DNA of 47,703 nt from an uncultured Bacteroides sp. (GTDB taxonomy: Bacteria > Bacteroidota > Bacteroidia > Bacteroidales > Bacteroidaceae): positions 1 to 47,703 of the forward strand of contig CALADS010000093.1 of assembly GCA_937890825.1 (NCBI GenBank). The letters are read 5' to 3'. Positions 24,505 to 33,188 of this stretch are shown in pieces. Position numbers and translations under genes: made by a program. Under the pieces are notes generated by a model that saw only the letters and a list, made by a program, of their open reading frames with translations, did not search any database and was not told the DNA's origin. The first letter of the stretch is position 1, and every line of letters starts with the position of its first letter.

Positions 24505-24590
24505 TGCTTTCCAATTCCTACGGCAGTATTACCTGCATCAGGTACGAGGGTATAATCTCAGCCCTATTTCTACGAGGGCACCCCTTTGTA
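24505..24590 (-). ncRNA. TPP riboswitch (THI element)
   Basis: The minus strand carries the conserved elements in order: GGGGTGCC (24584-24577), GGGCTGAGA (around 24564-24556), ACCTGATGCAGGTAATAC (24543-24526) and CGTAGGAA (24521-24514). These are the CUGAGA and ACCUGAU cores of the thiamin pyrophosphate aptamer. It sits between a -7 box (24615-24608) and thiS, as expected for feedback control of the whole thi operon by TPP. Confidence 0.93.
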
Positions 24591-24607
24591 TTCAAACATG
24601 TTGGCAG

Positions 24608-24615
24608 CAAAGATA
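24608..24615 (-). promoter_or_regulatory. -7 box of the thi operon
   Basis: The minus strand reads TATCTTTG, an exact TAnnTTTG. Transcription would start about 24602, a little before the TPP aptamer. No exact TTTG is seen at -33. Confidence 0.55.
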
Positions 24616-24637
24616 CTGTTTAAAATGGAAAAAGAAA

Positions 24638-24689
24638 AACGGATAGGGGAAATTTATCCGTTGAAACGAAAAAATCTCTCCTATCCGTT
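24638..24689 (-). terminator. Terminator after the PH-domain gene, with two alternative folds
   Basis: On the minus strand AACGGATA (24662-24655) pairs with TATCCGTT (24645-24638) and is followed by TTTTCTTTTT, a good intrinsic terminator. A second copy of AACGGATAGGAGA at 24689-24677 can pair instead with TCCCCTATCCGTT (24650-24638; 12 of 13 plus one wobble), so two folds compete for the same 3' arm. Confidence 0.65.
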
Positions 24690-24697
24690 ATTATGGT

Positions 24698-25072
24698 TCA
24701 GAGCACGTAGTGTGCCAGTACGCGCTGTACTTCTTTGATGTTCGAGCCTTTGCCGAAATTCTGCTGTATATACCCGTCCAGTCCTCTGACCCATATTTTC
24801 AGTTCGGCATCCAAATCAAATGTGCCGGCTGTCTCTATGGAAAATCGTTCTATCGACCGGTAGGGCACAGAAAGGTATTCGCGTTTTTTCCCCGTCACCC
24901 CTTGGGTGTCTTGTATAATGAGCCGTTTGTTGGTGAAAATCCATTTGTCGCGTATCAGTTTGTACGCTTTTTCGATTTGTTCATCCTCACACAGCAGTTC
25001 ATTGAATTCAGTTTGCAATGCCCGGAAATCTATTTCTGATACATTGCCCAATATGGCATTCAGAAATCCCAT
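24698..25072 (-). CDS. Bacterial PH-domain protein
   Basis: A 124-residue protein that is a single bacterial pleckstrin-homology-like domain (bPH family, PF08000 type): LCEDEQIEKAYKLIRDKWIF, TNKRLIIQDTQGVTGKKREY, LSVPYRSIERFSIETAGTFD and AELKIWVRGLDGYIQQNFGK. The TNKRLII and RSIERFSIE motifs are characteristic. Cytoplasmic, with no signal or membrane segment. Its function is not known. It follows fabD after 13 bases and ends the acyl-CoA ligase-fabD transcript, with a terminator after it. Confidence 0.8.
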   Translation of the reverse strand: MGFLNAILGNVSEIDFRALQTEFNELLCEDEQIEKAYKLIRDKWIFTNKRLIIQDTQGVTGKKREYLSVPYRSIERFSIETAGTFDLDAELKIWVRGLDGYIQQNFGKGSNIKEVQRVLAHYVL

Positions 25073-25085
25073 AGTGTTATTTTTA

Positions 25086-25970
25086 TTAGATGCCGTGAGC
25101 TACAGCTTCCTTATCTATTTTCTTGATAAGACCTTGCAGTACAGCGCCTGGTCCGCATTCGGTAAAGTCGGTAGCTCCGTCGGCTATCATATTCTTTACG
25201 GTTTGTGTCCAGCGTACAGAAGCTGTAAGCTGAGCTACCAGATTCTTTTTGATTTCGGCCGGGTCGGTATGGGGCAGTGCGTCTACATTCTGGTATACCG
25301 GACATTTCGGTGTATGGAAGTCTGTAGCATTGATAGCTGCTTCGAGTTCCACCTTGGCCGGATCCATCAGCGGAGAGTGGAATGCGCCGCCTACCTTCAG
25401 CGGTAATGCACGCTTAGCACCGGCTGCTTTCATCAGTTCGCAAGCCTTATTGATGCCTTCAATAGAGCCAGAGATAACAATTTGGCCCGGACAGTTGAAA
25501 TTGGCAGCCACACATACTTCACCTTCAGCGCTTACCTGAGCACAGATTTCTTCCACTTTTTCGTCGGGCAGTGCAATGATGGCAGCCATAGTAGAAGGCT
25601 GAGCTTCACATGCTTTTTGCATAGCCATGGCACGGGCATACACCAATTTTAAGCCATCTTCAAAGCTCAATGCACCGGCAGCTACCAATGCCGAGAATTC
25701 GCCCAAAGAGTGGCCGGCTGTCATTTCCGGTTTAAAATCCTCGCCCATGCAGAGGGCAGAGATAACGGAGTGCAGAAAAACGGCAGGTTGTGTAACCTTG
25801 GTCTGGCGCAGATCTTCGTCGGTGCCGTTGAACATGATATCAGTGATGCGATATCCCAAAATATCGTTTGCTTTTTCGAATAATTCTTTAGCTAGTGGAG
25901 AATTGTCGTAGAGGTCTTTACCCATACCTACGAATTGGGCACCTTGTCCCGGAAATACAAATGCTTTCAT
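25086..25970 (-). CDS. fabD: Malonyl-CoA:ACP transacylase FabD
   Basis: Loads malonate onto acyl carrier protein for fatty-acid synthesis. The 294-residue enzyme shows the oxyanion motif FPGQGAQFVGMGKDL at the N-terminus, the nucleophile Ser88 in TAGHSLGEFSALVAAGAL, the Arg motif YARAMAMQKACE and the catalytic His in VGGAFHSPLMDPA; VYQNVDALPHTDP is near the end. Length is normal. It lies in a minus-strand run behind an AMP-binding acyl-CoA ligase (38-base gap) and before a PH-domain gene. The usual fabH/fabG neighbours are absent here. Confidence 0.96.
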   Translation of the reverse strand: MKAFVFPGQGAQFVGMGKDLYDNSPLAKELFEKANDILGYRITDIMFNGTDEDLRQTKVTQPAVFLHSVISALCMGEDFKPEMTAGHSLGEFSALVAAGALSFEDGLKLVYARAMAMQKACEAQPSTMAAIIALPDEKVEEICAQVSAEGEVCVAANFNCPGQIVISGSIEGINKACELMKAAGAKRALPLKVGGAFHSPLMDPAKVELEAAINATDFHTPKCPVYQNVDALPHTDPAEIKKNLVAQLTASVRWTQTVKNMIADGATDFTECGPGAVLQGLIKKIDKEAVAHGI

Positions 25971-26008
25971 AATTTATTTATTTTAAGATGTTTATAGATG
26001 ATACGTTG

Positions 26009-27676
26009 TTAGCCTTTCGCCTCTTGATACATAAATCGCTTGATGCTTTTCTTGGCTGTTTTTTCGAATTCCTCAAAGTGGATTTTCACTTTGGTTATCT
26101 GGCAATATGCCGGTAGTTGCTGATTCAGTTCGTTCCGGTTTGTTTCCATTACCTTTTCGATGTCAGTCTGTTGCAGTCCATGCGCAAATGCATCGTCAAA
26201 GTCCGGATAAATCAGAGCCACCAGTTTTTCCTTCTGCAGCACGATAAGCGATTCAGCCACATATGGCATGTTGTTCAGCTTGCTTTCGATTTCTTCCGGA
26301 TAGATGTTTTGTCCGCTGGCAGTGAGTAGCATGTTTTTGCTACGTCCCTTCACTGTTACATAGCCATCGTTATCCATCACTCCCAAATCTCCGGTATGTA
26401 GCCATCCCTTCACATCGATAATCTGTGAGGTAGCCTCCGGGTTCTTGTAATAGCCCAGCATCAGGTTTTCTCCGCGGCAGATGATTTCGCCGGCCACGTG
26501 TTGAGGGTCGGGCGAGTCAATGCGCACTTCCATCCGGGTAGTAGCCTTTCCACACGATGCCAGCTTCAGCGTTTCCCAGCGGCTGGAGCAGATGATGGGT
26601 CCGCACTCTGTCATGCCATAGGCTATGGTATAAGGGAATCCAATCATTTTTAGGAATCGTTCTACATCTGCATTGAAAGGTGCTCCTCCGATGATGATTT
26701 CGTCGAACTCTCCGCCAAAGATTTCCATGGCTTTCTTCCGGGCATCCGCTTTGATACGGTCGTTAATCAGCGGCATGCGCAGCAGCAGTTTTCCGATGCG
26801 GTTGTCTACCATCGGCAAGATATTCTTCTTGATGATTTTCTCTACGATGAGTGGCACGCATGAGATGACGCGCGGTTTTATTTCGGCAAAAGCTTGTGAA
26901 ATGATTTTGGGGGTCGGCATCCGTGTCAGGAAGTACAGATGTGCTCCGGCAGAAAAACCATATAGAAAGTCGTATACCATGCCGAATACGTGTCCTAACG
27001 GCAGCATAGATACGATGTGGTCGCCTGGTTTTACGGGCAGCATTTCATGGCAATAGTCTATATTCGACCACAGGCTGCGATAAGGCAACATTACACCTTT
27101 GGAGTATCCTGTGGTGCCGGAAGTATAGTTGATTACTGCCAATTCCTCGGGCGATGCCTCGTGTCGGTAGTGGATGTGTTCGGGGCGGAAATTTCGCGGA
27201 TATCGTTCGCCATAGAGCACATTCCGGTGTTCAAAAGCCACTTCCAGTTGTTTGTTGCGGCATACCACCAGATTAAAGTCGGCCATTTGTACGATGCCTT
27301 CCAGTAACGGCATTGCTTCTTCGTTGAGGTTTTCCCAGATACGGTCGCCTACGAAGAGGAGTTTTGATTCAGAATGATTTACGATGTTATGGATATTGTC
27401 GGCCTTGAATTCATGCAGGATAGGTACTATTACTGCTCCATATGTAATGGTAGCCAGGAATGTAACTGCCCAATGGGCGCTGTTGCGTCCGCATACTGCA
27501 ATTCGGTCTCCGGGCTTAATGCCGGCATTTTCCAATACCAGATGAAACTTGGCAATCTTTCGCGCCACGTCCTTATATTGCAGCGTGGCTCCTTTATAAT
27601 CTGTTAGAGCATCACGGTCCCAATTTCGGACAATGCTTTGTTCTATATAATCGATGAACAGTTTCTTTTGTTCCAT
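26009..27676 (-). CDS. AMP-binding acyl-CoA (long-chain fatty acid) ligase
   Basis: An ANL-superfamily enzyme that activates a carboxylic acid, probably a fatty acid, as acyl-AMP and then acyl-CoA or acyl-ACP. From MEQKKLFIDYIEQS it has 555 residues. Motifs: P-loop INYTSGTTGYSKGVMLP, YGMTECGPIICSS, GWLHTGDLGVMDNDGYV, GRSKNMLLTASGQNIYPEEI, and the C-terminal lysine in EFEKTAKKSIKRF. ATG 27676 is preferred over the longer frame since transcription should begin about 27701. It heads the run with fabD and the PH-domain gene under a consensus promoter, which supports a lipid-metabolic role. The exact substrate cannot be told. Confidence 0.88.
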   Translation of the reverse strand: MEQKKLFIDYIEQSIVRNWDRDALTDYKGATLQYKDVARKIAKFHLVLENAGIKPGDRIAVCGRNSAHWAVTFLATITYGAVIVPILHEFKADNIHNIVNHSESKLLFVGDRIWENLNEEAMPLLEGIVQMADFNLVVCRNKQLEVAFEHRNVLYGERYPRNFRPEHIHYRHEASPEELAVINYTSGTTGYSKGVMLPYRSLWSNIDYCHEMLPVKPGDHIVSMLPLGHVFGMVYDFLYGFSAGAHLYFLTRMPTPKIISQAFAEIKPRVISCVPLIVEKIIKKNILPMVDNRIGKLLLRMPLINDRIKADARKKAMEIFGGEFDEIIIGGAPFNADVERFLKMIGFPYTIAYGMTECGPIICSSRWETLKLASCGKATTRMEVRIDSPDPQHVAGEIICRGENLMLGYYKNPEATSQIIDVKGWLHTGDLGVMDNDGYVTVKGRSKNMLLTASGQNIYPEEIESKLNNMPYVAESLIVLQKEKLVALIYPDFDDAFAHGLQQTDIEKVMETNRNELNQQLPAYCQITKVKIHFEEFEKTAKKSIKRFMYQEAKG

Positions 27677-27707
27677 AGTGAATTTGCACACTTTCGTTAA
27701 ATCTGCG

Positions 27708-27739
27708 CAAATATAGGGGTTCTATGCTTTCCAACCAAA
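27708..27739 (-). promoter_or_regulatory. Consensus promoter of the acyl-CoA ligase-fabD operon
   Basis: On the minus strand TTTG (27739-27736), 20 bases, then TATATTTG (27715-27708): both elements exact. The leader to ATG 27676 is about 25 bases. Confidence 0.75.
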
Positions 27740-27758
27740 TGATAATTGGTTTTATTTG

Positions 27759-27823
27759 AAAAAAACCTCCCCATGTTCTCTTTGAAGGAGCTTGTATCGC
27801 TTCTGTCTCTGAATAGGGGAGAG
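27759..27823 (-). terminator. Probable terminator after the antiporter gene
   Basis: Minus strand CTCTCCCC (27823-27816) can pair with GGGGAGG (27772-27766), followed by seven T (27765-27759). The loop is long, with an alternative shorter stem CTCC/GGAG inside. Moderate support only. Confidence 0.4.
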
Positions 27824-27853
27824 AAGAATCGGCAGATAACGGCAAGAGAGATG

Positions 27854-29326
27854 TCATTCGTGTTTCAGCACACAGTCTTCTTGTCTCTTTTCGGTTATGA
27901 TTAGCAGTTTGTCGTCCACATCCAGTTGGAGTGTGCCGTTTGGAATCAGAAATTGATCGCCTCTTTTCACAATCATTACCAGTGTACCTTGGGGTAGGTT
28001 GAGTTCTTTTAGTGTATTTCCCCGTTGCAGGATTTGGGGTGTCACCGTTATCTCGTGCAGGTCAGAGCCTATTTCTTCGGGCAGCTCCACACCGAAGTCA
28101 TTGCCGGTTTTCTCCATAGGCAGCGACAGGTTTAGCATTTTGGCCACCCTAGATACTGTGGTGCCTTGAACCAGCAGCGACACGATGGTGATGAAGAACA
28201 CGATGTTGAAGATATCGTCGGCACCCGGTACTCCTGCTACCACCGGATACGTGGCAAAAATGATGGGTACCGCTCCGCGCAGTCCTACCCAAGATATAAA
28301 GTGGCGCGAGGTGAGGCTGATGCGCTTGCCGAAGGGTAGCAGGCAGAGCCATACGCTGAACGGGCGTCCCACTACAATCATAAACACTCCGATGAGTGTA
28401 GCTACGCAGGCCACTCGAAGCATTTCGTGAGGATTTACCAGCAATCCCAGACAGAGGAACATAATGATCTGAAATAGCCAGGTGAGTCCGTCCATGAAGG
28501 TGTAGATTTCTTTTCGATACATGATTTTGGCATTTCCCACCATTATGCCGGCTATGTATACGGCCAGGTAGCCGTTGCCTTTCAGCAGGTCGGTCACCGA
28601 AAAGGTGAAAAATACGAATGAAAGCAGCAGGATGGGGTAGAGTGCCTGGTTATCGATATTCAGTCGGTTTAGCATGATGATGGCCAGTCGGCCTAAGACA
28701 TATCCGGCACTGGCTCCTACGATAAACTGCACCAGAAAGTTCACCATGATCTGACCCGGCCCCATGCCACTCGAAGTAATCAGCTGTATCAGTACGATGG
28801 TCAGCATGAAGGCCATGGGGTCGTTGCTGCCGCTTTCCAGTTCCAGCATGGGTCGCAGGTGGTTTTTCAGATTCATCTTTTGCGACTTCAGAATGGCAAA
28901 GACCGAGGCCGAGTCGGTAGACGACATGGTAGCTGCCAGCAGAAGACTTGTGAGCAACGGGAAGTGGATGTTGGTCCAACTCATGCCCGATAGCCACCAG
29001 ATGAAGAGTCCGGTGAAGAGAGCGGTAAGCAGCACTCCCACTGTGGAGAGCAAGATACCCGGCCCCAGTACAGGTTTGATATCGGCTATCTTGGTATCCA
29101 TACCGCCCGAAAATAGAATAACGCTCAGTGCCACCATACCGATGAATTGCGCTTCTTCGGCATTATGAAACTGAAGACCCAGTCCGTCGCTGCCAAACAG
29201 CATGCCCACCAGAAGAAATATCAGCAAGGCCGGTACGCCGAATTTATATCCCGTTTTGCCCACTACGATGCTTACAAAAAGCAGTACGGAGCCAATCAAT
29301 AATATGTTTCCTGCTGTAAAAATCAT
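27854..29326 (-). CDS. K+/H+ antiporter, CPA1 type with TrkA_C domain
   Basis: An inner-membrane cation/proton antiporter of the NhaP2/CvrA group. The 490-residue protein has about 12 hydrophobic helices (LLIGSVLLFVSIVVGKTGY at the start, SSTDSASVFAILKSQKM with the conserved aspartate, LELESGSNDPMAFMLTIVLI, SRHFISWVGLRGAVPIIFAT), and then a cytoplasmic TrkA_C-like domain (about 410-485, GNTLKELNLPQGTLVMIVKR) that usually senses nucleotides. Length agrees with NhaP2. It is the last gene of a minus-strand run after an outer-membrane protein gene (29-base gap). Ion specificity (K+ versus Na+) is taken from the family. Confidence 0.9.
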   Translation of the reverse strand: MIFTAGNILLIGSVLLFVSIVVGKTGYKFGVPALLIFLLVGMLFGSDGLGLQFHNAEEAQFIGMVALSVILFSGGMDTKIADIKPVLGPGILLSTVGVLLTALFTGLFIWWLSGMSWTNIHFPLLTSLLLAATMSSTDSASVFAILKSQKMNLKNHLRPMLELESGSNDPMAFMLTIVLIQLITSSGMGPGQIMVNFLVQFIVGASAGYVLGRLAIIMLNRLNIDNQALYPILLLSFVFFTFSVTDLLKGNGYLAVYIAGIMVGNAKIMYRKEIYTFMDGLTWLFQIIMFLCLGLLVNPHEMLRVACVATLIGVFMIVVGRPFSVWLCLLPFGKRISLTSRHFISWVGLRGAVPIIFATYPVVAGVPGADDIFNIVFFITIVSLLVQGTTVSRVAKMLNLSLPMEKTGNDFGVELPEEIGSDLHEITVTPQILQRGNTLKELNLPQGTLVMIVKRGDQFLIPNGTLQLDVDDKLLIITEKRQEDCVLKHE

Positions 29327-29355
29327 GGTTTTATCTAGAGATATATATATGTTTT

Positions 29356-30099
29356 TTAGAGAAACTGCATCTTAAGTCCGAAAGAAAGTGCCAGGTAATC
29401 TTTGGGTTTCAGATAACTGTTGGTAAAGGCACTAACCAGATAAAGGTCACACGTGCTGACTTCGTAGAAGAAAGTAATTTGCCGGGCAGTTCTGCGGTAT
29501 TTGGGAGGAATGTCGAAGGTCAGCCGTTGTCCCAGAAACACATGAATGCGTACTTTCGAAGAGAATCCGTAATATCCCTTCGGAAAGCGTTCGGGCTCTT
29601 CCGACCAGAATTCGTCGCCGAACACTGTATTGAAGTACATACCGCAGCTGAGCGGTTCTACCGACACCGGTCCGTCTTTGATGTAGAGGCTCCAGGGTAT
29701 GAAGTTCTGCTTGATGGTCATGGTTACCTTGTGCTTCTTAGAGTCATATTTCGGAATAAATCCGAAGAGCAGATCGGTTTCCCACTGGCCCCGTTTGCCA
29801 TAGTTCCATCCCGGTCCGATGGAGAGCAGCCCCATGTTTCCGGCAAATTGCAGTTTGCTGTAAGTAGGAATCAGTGCCTGCCAGTGCTTACGGTAGCGAT
29901 GTACACGTCGGTCGTATTTCCCAGGGATGATATTGGCATAATGAACCGAGTCTTTTTGTTTCTCTATCCACACCGTATCGTGCTTTACTAGATAGATGGT
30001 GTCTTGCACAAATTCTGGTAGCTGCCTGGTTTCGCTAGCCTTCAGTGCTTGGCTGTATCCTAAAAAGAGCAGTAGTAATACGCTTATCAGTTGTTTCAT
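29356..30099 (-). CDS. Predicted outer-membrane beta-barrel protein
   Basis: A 247-residue exported protein with signal peptide MKQLISVLLLLFLGYSQALK. The body alternates polar and hydrophobic residues with many aromatics and ends YLALSFGLKMQFL, a typical last barrel strand with a terminal hydrophobic residue. Segments include LQFAGNMGLLSIGPGWNYGK and WETDLLFGFIPKYD. No known family is recognised. It lies between a metallophosphoesterase lipoprotein (57-base gap) and the K+/H+ antiporter (29 bases), so the three are probably one transcript, but the connection in function is not evident. Confidence 0.7.
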   Translation of the reverse strand: MKQLISVLLLLFLGYSQALKASETRQLPEFVQDTIYLVKHDTVWIEKQKDSVHYANIIPGKYDRRVHRYRKHWQALIPTYSKLQFAGNMGLLSIGPGWNYGKRGQWETDLLFGFIPKYDSKKHKVTMTIKQNFIPWSLYIKDGPVSVEPLSCGMYFNTVFGDEFWSEEPERFPKGYYGFSSKVRIHVFLGQRLTFDIPPKYRRTARQITFFYEVSTCDLYLVSAFTNSYLKPKDYLALSFGLKMQFL

Positions 30100-30156
30100 A
30101 CAGGTTAATCAGTCGAATATAGGTAGATAAAAAAACATCAGGGTGAGTAGGGTATA

Positions 30157-30975
30157 TTAATAGTATACCAGTTCCCAGTCGTACCCGTCGGCCGAGATGG
30201 TAAAGACGTAATAGCTACGATACTTCATACAGTCGCTTACGTAGTACATCACTCCGTCTTCGAAGAGGTCCACCTGGTCGGAATGATGTTCATGGGCAGC
30301 CAAGCAGAATTGAAGTTGCGGATATTGTCGCACGTAATGTTGAAACACATGGGCTACATTGTTGTTAAATTCATAGGAATAGGGCCGTACGTGCATGCAC
30401 ACCACCGTTTTATCGAATTCTTCTTTCCTTTCTTCCTTTTGCTGTTCCATAAAGGTAAAGTCTGGTATGGGCTTTGAATAGTCGTTCTCCAGTGCATTGG
30501 TATCCATGCATACGAATTTCACTCTGCCGGCTATAAAACTGAAGTTCAGCTCGCCGAAGATGGCACGGAAACTTTCTTCTCCAGTACCTAGGTAATCGTG
30601 GTTGCCGATGATAGCCACATAGGGCACTTTCAGTTTGTTCATGATGTTTCTTTGCCACAGGAATTCGTCTGTCAGTCCGAAGTCGCTCATATCGCCTCCA
30701 TGAATCACAAAATCGATATCGTTGCGTTGGTTCAGATGTCTCACGAAGTCCTCGGTTTCGTCATACCACCGTTGCGAGTCGCCCATGGCTACAAATCGGA
30801 TGGTGGTCTTTTCCTTGCAGTTTTTTTCGATTTCTGCTATATTGTGAGCATTCACGTCGGTTTCTCCGCTGATGCGCACGTCGTACGGATGATAGTCTAT
30901 CATGTCGCAACTGTTTATCATCCAGATTATTATTGCCATACATAAAGTCCGGCCCAGTTGTATAAAAGTCTTCAT
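30157..30975 (-). CDS. Calcineurin-like metallophosphoesterase lipoprotein
   Basis: A two-metal phosphoesterase, probably anchored outside the inner membrane. The 272-residue product starts with a signal ending in lipobox MINSC (Cys23). Metal-binding motifs are complete: VAMGDSQRW (near 64), IHGGDMSDFG (near 91), IIGNHDYLG (near 118), VVCMHVRPYS and LAAHEHHSDQ. The substrate is unknown; exported relatives act on nucleotides, phospholipid or lipid A intermediates, or phosphodiesters. It is the first gene of the minus-strand run, with a -7 box at 31008-31001, and is divergent from the ATP synthase operon. Confidence 0.88.
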   Translation of the reverse strand: MKTFIQLGRTLCMAIIIWMINSCDMIDYHPYDVRISGETDVNAHNIAEIEKNCKEKTTIRFVAMGDSQRWYDETEDFVRHLNQRNDIDFVIHGGDMSDFGLTDEFLWQRNIMNKLKVPYVAIIGNHDYLGTGEESFRAIFGELNFSFIAGRVKFVCMDTNALENDYSKPIPDFTFMEQQKEERKEEFDKTVVCMHVRPYSYEFNNNVAHVFQHYVRQYPQLQFCLAAHEHHSDQVDLFEDGVMYYVSDCMKYRSYYVFTISADGYDWELVYY

Positions 30976-31000
30976 AAACTACAGTGAGTGATACATGCTG

Positions 31001-31008
31001 CAAAGATA
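31001..31008 (-). promoter_or_regulatory. -7 box of the metallophosphoesterase run
   Basis: The minus strand reads TATCTTTG, an exact TAnnTTTG, with transcription expected about 30995, some 20 bases before the ATG. No exact -33 TTTG. Confidence 0.5.
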
Positions 31009-31321
31009 GGTCTTTCTTTTGAAACGCGAACTATTCTGTTCGATTATTGTTGTTTTTCGGTGGTGTGAAACGTGTACTTAGTTTATCAAATGTTAAGCAG
31101 TGTTATTGATGTGCCGACAAATTGTTCTAATTGTTGGATTAATCGTTTAAAAACGTGTTTTTAGTACAAAAAATGCTATCAGACGGTACAACGAGAGGAG
31201 ATTTGTTTTTACATTTGCGTAGTTGTTTAAGTAACTATTAGGAAGACTGAACAAATGTTAGCGTTGGATTGTTCCTATAAGCTATAATAGATGGAAGAAC
31301 TGAACTAAATATAGATTGCTT
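31009..31321. other. Divergent control region between metallophosphoesterase and atpD
   Basis: About 310 AT-rich bases without a credible gene. They contain the plus-strand -7 box at 31210-31217 and an imperfect palindrome AAAAACGTGTTTTT (31149-31162). I see no riboswitch or terminator. Confidence 0.4.
31210..31217 (+). promoter_or_regulatory. -7 box of the atp operon
   Basis: TACATTTG matches TAnnTTTG exactly. The leader would be about 100 bases before atpD. The -33 position has no exact TTTG. Confidence 0.45.
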
Positions 31322-32845
31322 ATGTCACAGATTGTCGGACATATTTCACAGGTCATCGGACCTGTAGTGGACGTGTATTTCGAAGGTATGGATACCGGAC
31401 AGACATTGCCTAGCATTCATGATGCGCTGGAGATTAAACGGACCAATGGCAAGCGCCTGATAGTAGAGGTGCAGCAACACATCGGCGAGAATACCGTGCG
31501 TACCGTGGCCATGGACAGTACAGATGGATTGCAGCGCGGCATGAAGGTGCACCCGCTGGGAGGTCCTATCACCATGCCGATAGGCGAACAAATCAAAGGA
31601 AGAGTGCTGAATGTAGTGGGTGACTCCATTGATGGTATGAGGGAACTGGATCGTACGGGGGCTTACCCTATACATCGTGATCCGCCCAAGTTTGAAGATC
31701 TCACCACGGTACAAGAAGTGCTCTATACCGGAATCAAGGTTATCGACCTGTTGGAACCCTACAGTAAGGGAGGTAAAATCGGTCTTTTCGGCGGTGCCGG
31801 TGTAGGCAAAACCGTACTTATACAAGAGCTTATCAATAACATAGCCAAGAAGCAGCACGGATTCTCTGTGTTTGCCGGAGTAGGAGAACGTACGCGTGAG
31901 GGTAACGACTTGTTGCGCGAGATGATAGAATCGGGAGTGATACGTTACGGCGAGGCTTTCAAAAAGAGCATGGAAGAAGGTAATTGGGATCTCTCGAAGA
32001 TAGACTACAACGAGGTAGCCAAATCGCAGGTGGCTTTGATATTCGGACAGATGAACGAACCTCCCGGTGCGCGTCAGTCGGTAGCTTTGTCAGGACTGAC
32101 GGTGGCTGAATCTTTCCGTGACATGGGAGCCGAGACCAATGGTGCGCGTGATATCTTGTTCTTTATTGACAACATTTTCCGTTTTACGCAAGCTGGTTCC
32201 GAGGTATCTGCCTTGTTGGGGCGTATGCCTTCTGCTGTGGGTTATCAGCCTACACTGGCTACCGAAATGGGTGCCATGCAAGAGCGCATCACCTCTACCC
32301 GTAGCGGCTCTATCACTTCGGTGCAGGCTGTCTATGTGCCGGCCGACGACTTGACCGACCCTGCTCCTGCTACTACCTTTACCCATTTGGATGCTACTAC
32401 GGTGCTGAGCCGTAAGATTACTGAATTGGGCATTTATCCGGCGGTAGATCCTTTGGAATCTACCTCGCGTATTCTCGACCCTCACATTGTAGGTGAAGAA
32501 CATTATCAGGTAGCTCAACGGGTGAAACAGATTCTGCAGCGCAACAAGGAATTGCAAGATATCATCTCTATCTTGGGTATGGAAGAATTGTCCGAGGCCG
32601 ACCGAACGTTGGTAAACCGTGCACGCCGTGTGCAGCGATTCCTGTCGCAGCCGTTTGCCGTGGCCGAACAATTTACCGGAGTGCCTGGTACCATGGTATC
32701 TATCGAAGATACCATCAAGGGCTTTAAGATGATTCTCGACGGCGAGGTGGATTACCTGCCCGAACCAGCCTTCCTGAATGTGGGCACGATCGAAGAAGCC
32801 ATCGAGAAAGGCAAGAAATTGTTGGAGCAAGCCCAAAGCCTGTAA
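31322..32845 (+). CDS. atpD: F1 ATP synthase subunit beta
   Basis: Catalytic F1 subunit. The 507-residue chain (ATG 31322; the longer frame opens with TTG 31316) starts MSQIVGHISQVIGPVVDVYF. The Walker A GLFGGAGVGKTVLIQ (about 155-168), the catalytic glutamate region GVGERTREGNDLLREM, Walker B ILFFIDNIFRFTQAGSEVSA and the C-terminal ELSEADRT loop are present. It heads the operon atpD-C-I-B-E-F-H-A-G, the order seen in Bacteroidetes where beta and epsilon precede the rest. A long 77-base gap separates it from atpC. Confidence 0.98.
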   Translation: MSQIVGHISQVIGPVVDVYFEGMDTGQTLPSIHDALEIKRTNGKRLIVEVQQHIGENTVRTVAMDSTDGLQRGMKVHPLGGPITMPIGEQIKGRVLNVVGDSIDGMRELDRTGAYPIHRDPPKFEDLTTVQEVLYTGIKVIDLLEPYSKGGKIGLFGGAGVGKTVLIQELINNIAKKQHGFSVFAGVGERTREGNDLLREMIESGVIRYGEAFKKSMEEGNWDLSKIDYNEVAKSQVALIFGQMNEPPGARQSVALSGLTVAESFRDMGAETNGARDILFFIDNIFRFTQAGSEVSALLGRMPSAVGYQPTLATEMGAMQERITSTRSGSITSVQAVYVPADDLTDPAPATTFTHLDATTVLSRKITELGIYPAVDPLESTSRILDPHIVGEEHYQVAQRVKQILQRNKELQDIISILGMEELSEADRTLVNRARRVQRFLSQPFAVAEQFTGVPGTMVSIEDTIKGFKMILDGEVDYLPEPAFLNVGTIEEAIEKGKKLLEQAQSL

Positions 32846-32922
32846 CTGTACAAGAGAGAGGGAACAACGAGTTCTGGAAAGATAAATAAGTAAAAAAAAC
32901 ATCTTAGTGAGAGGATAGAAAG

Positions 32923-33168
32923 ATGAAAGCATTGCATTTAACAGTGGTATCGCCCGAAAAGGAACTCTTCAGTGGCGAAGTGCAGCAGGTCACCCTGCCG
33001 GGTAGCATGGGTTCGTTTACTATACTCAGCCAGCATGCCCCGATTATCTCTTCCCTTCAGCAGGGCACACTGGTATATGTTACCGCAGCCGGTGAAGAAC
33101 AGTCCATCGAGCTGAAGAGCGGGTTTGTAGAAATGAGTTATAACCAGATAGACGTGTGCGTGGAGTAA
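32923..33168 (+). CDS. atpC: F1 ATP synthase subunit epsilon (short form)
   Basis: An 81-residue epsilon subunit containing only the N-terminal beta-sandwich (LTVVSPEKELFSGEVQQVTL, GSMGSFTILSQHAPIISSLQ). Typical epsilon is 130-140 residues with a C-terminal helical hairpin that inhibits ATP hydrolysis; that part is absent here. Short epsilon is usual in Bacteroidetes. Without the hairpin, epsilon inhibition by the extended conformation should not operate; that is inference. It is followed 20 bases later by a small membrane protein gene. Confidence 0.93.
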   Translation: MKALHLTVVSPEKELFSGEVQQVTLPGSMGSFTILSQHAPIISSLQQGTLVYVTAAGEEQSIELKSGFVEMSYNQIDVCVE

Positions 33169-33188
33169 CGTCTTGCAGAAGAATAGCC

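Noticed and set aside
27612..27857. 81-codon minus-strand frame between the antiporter and acyl-CoA ligase genes
   Set aside because: It overlaps the ligase start, its promoter and the terminator, and has no family resemblance.
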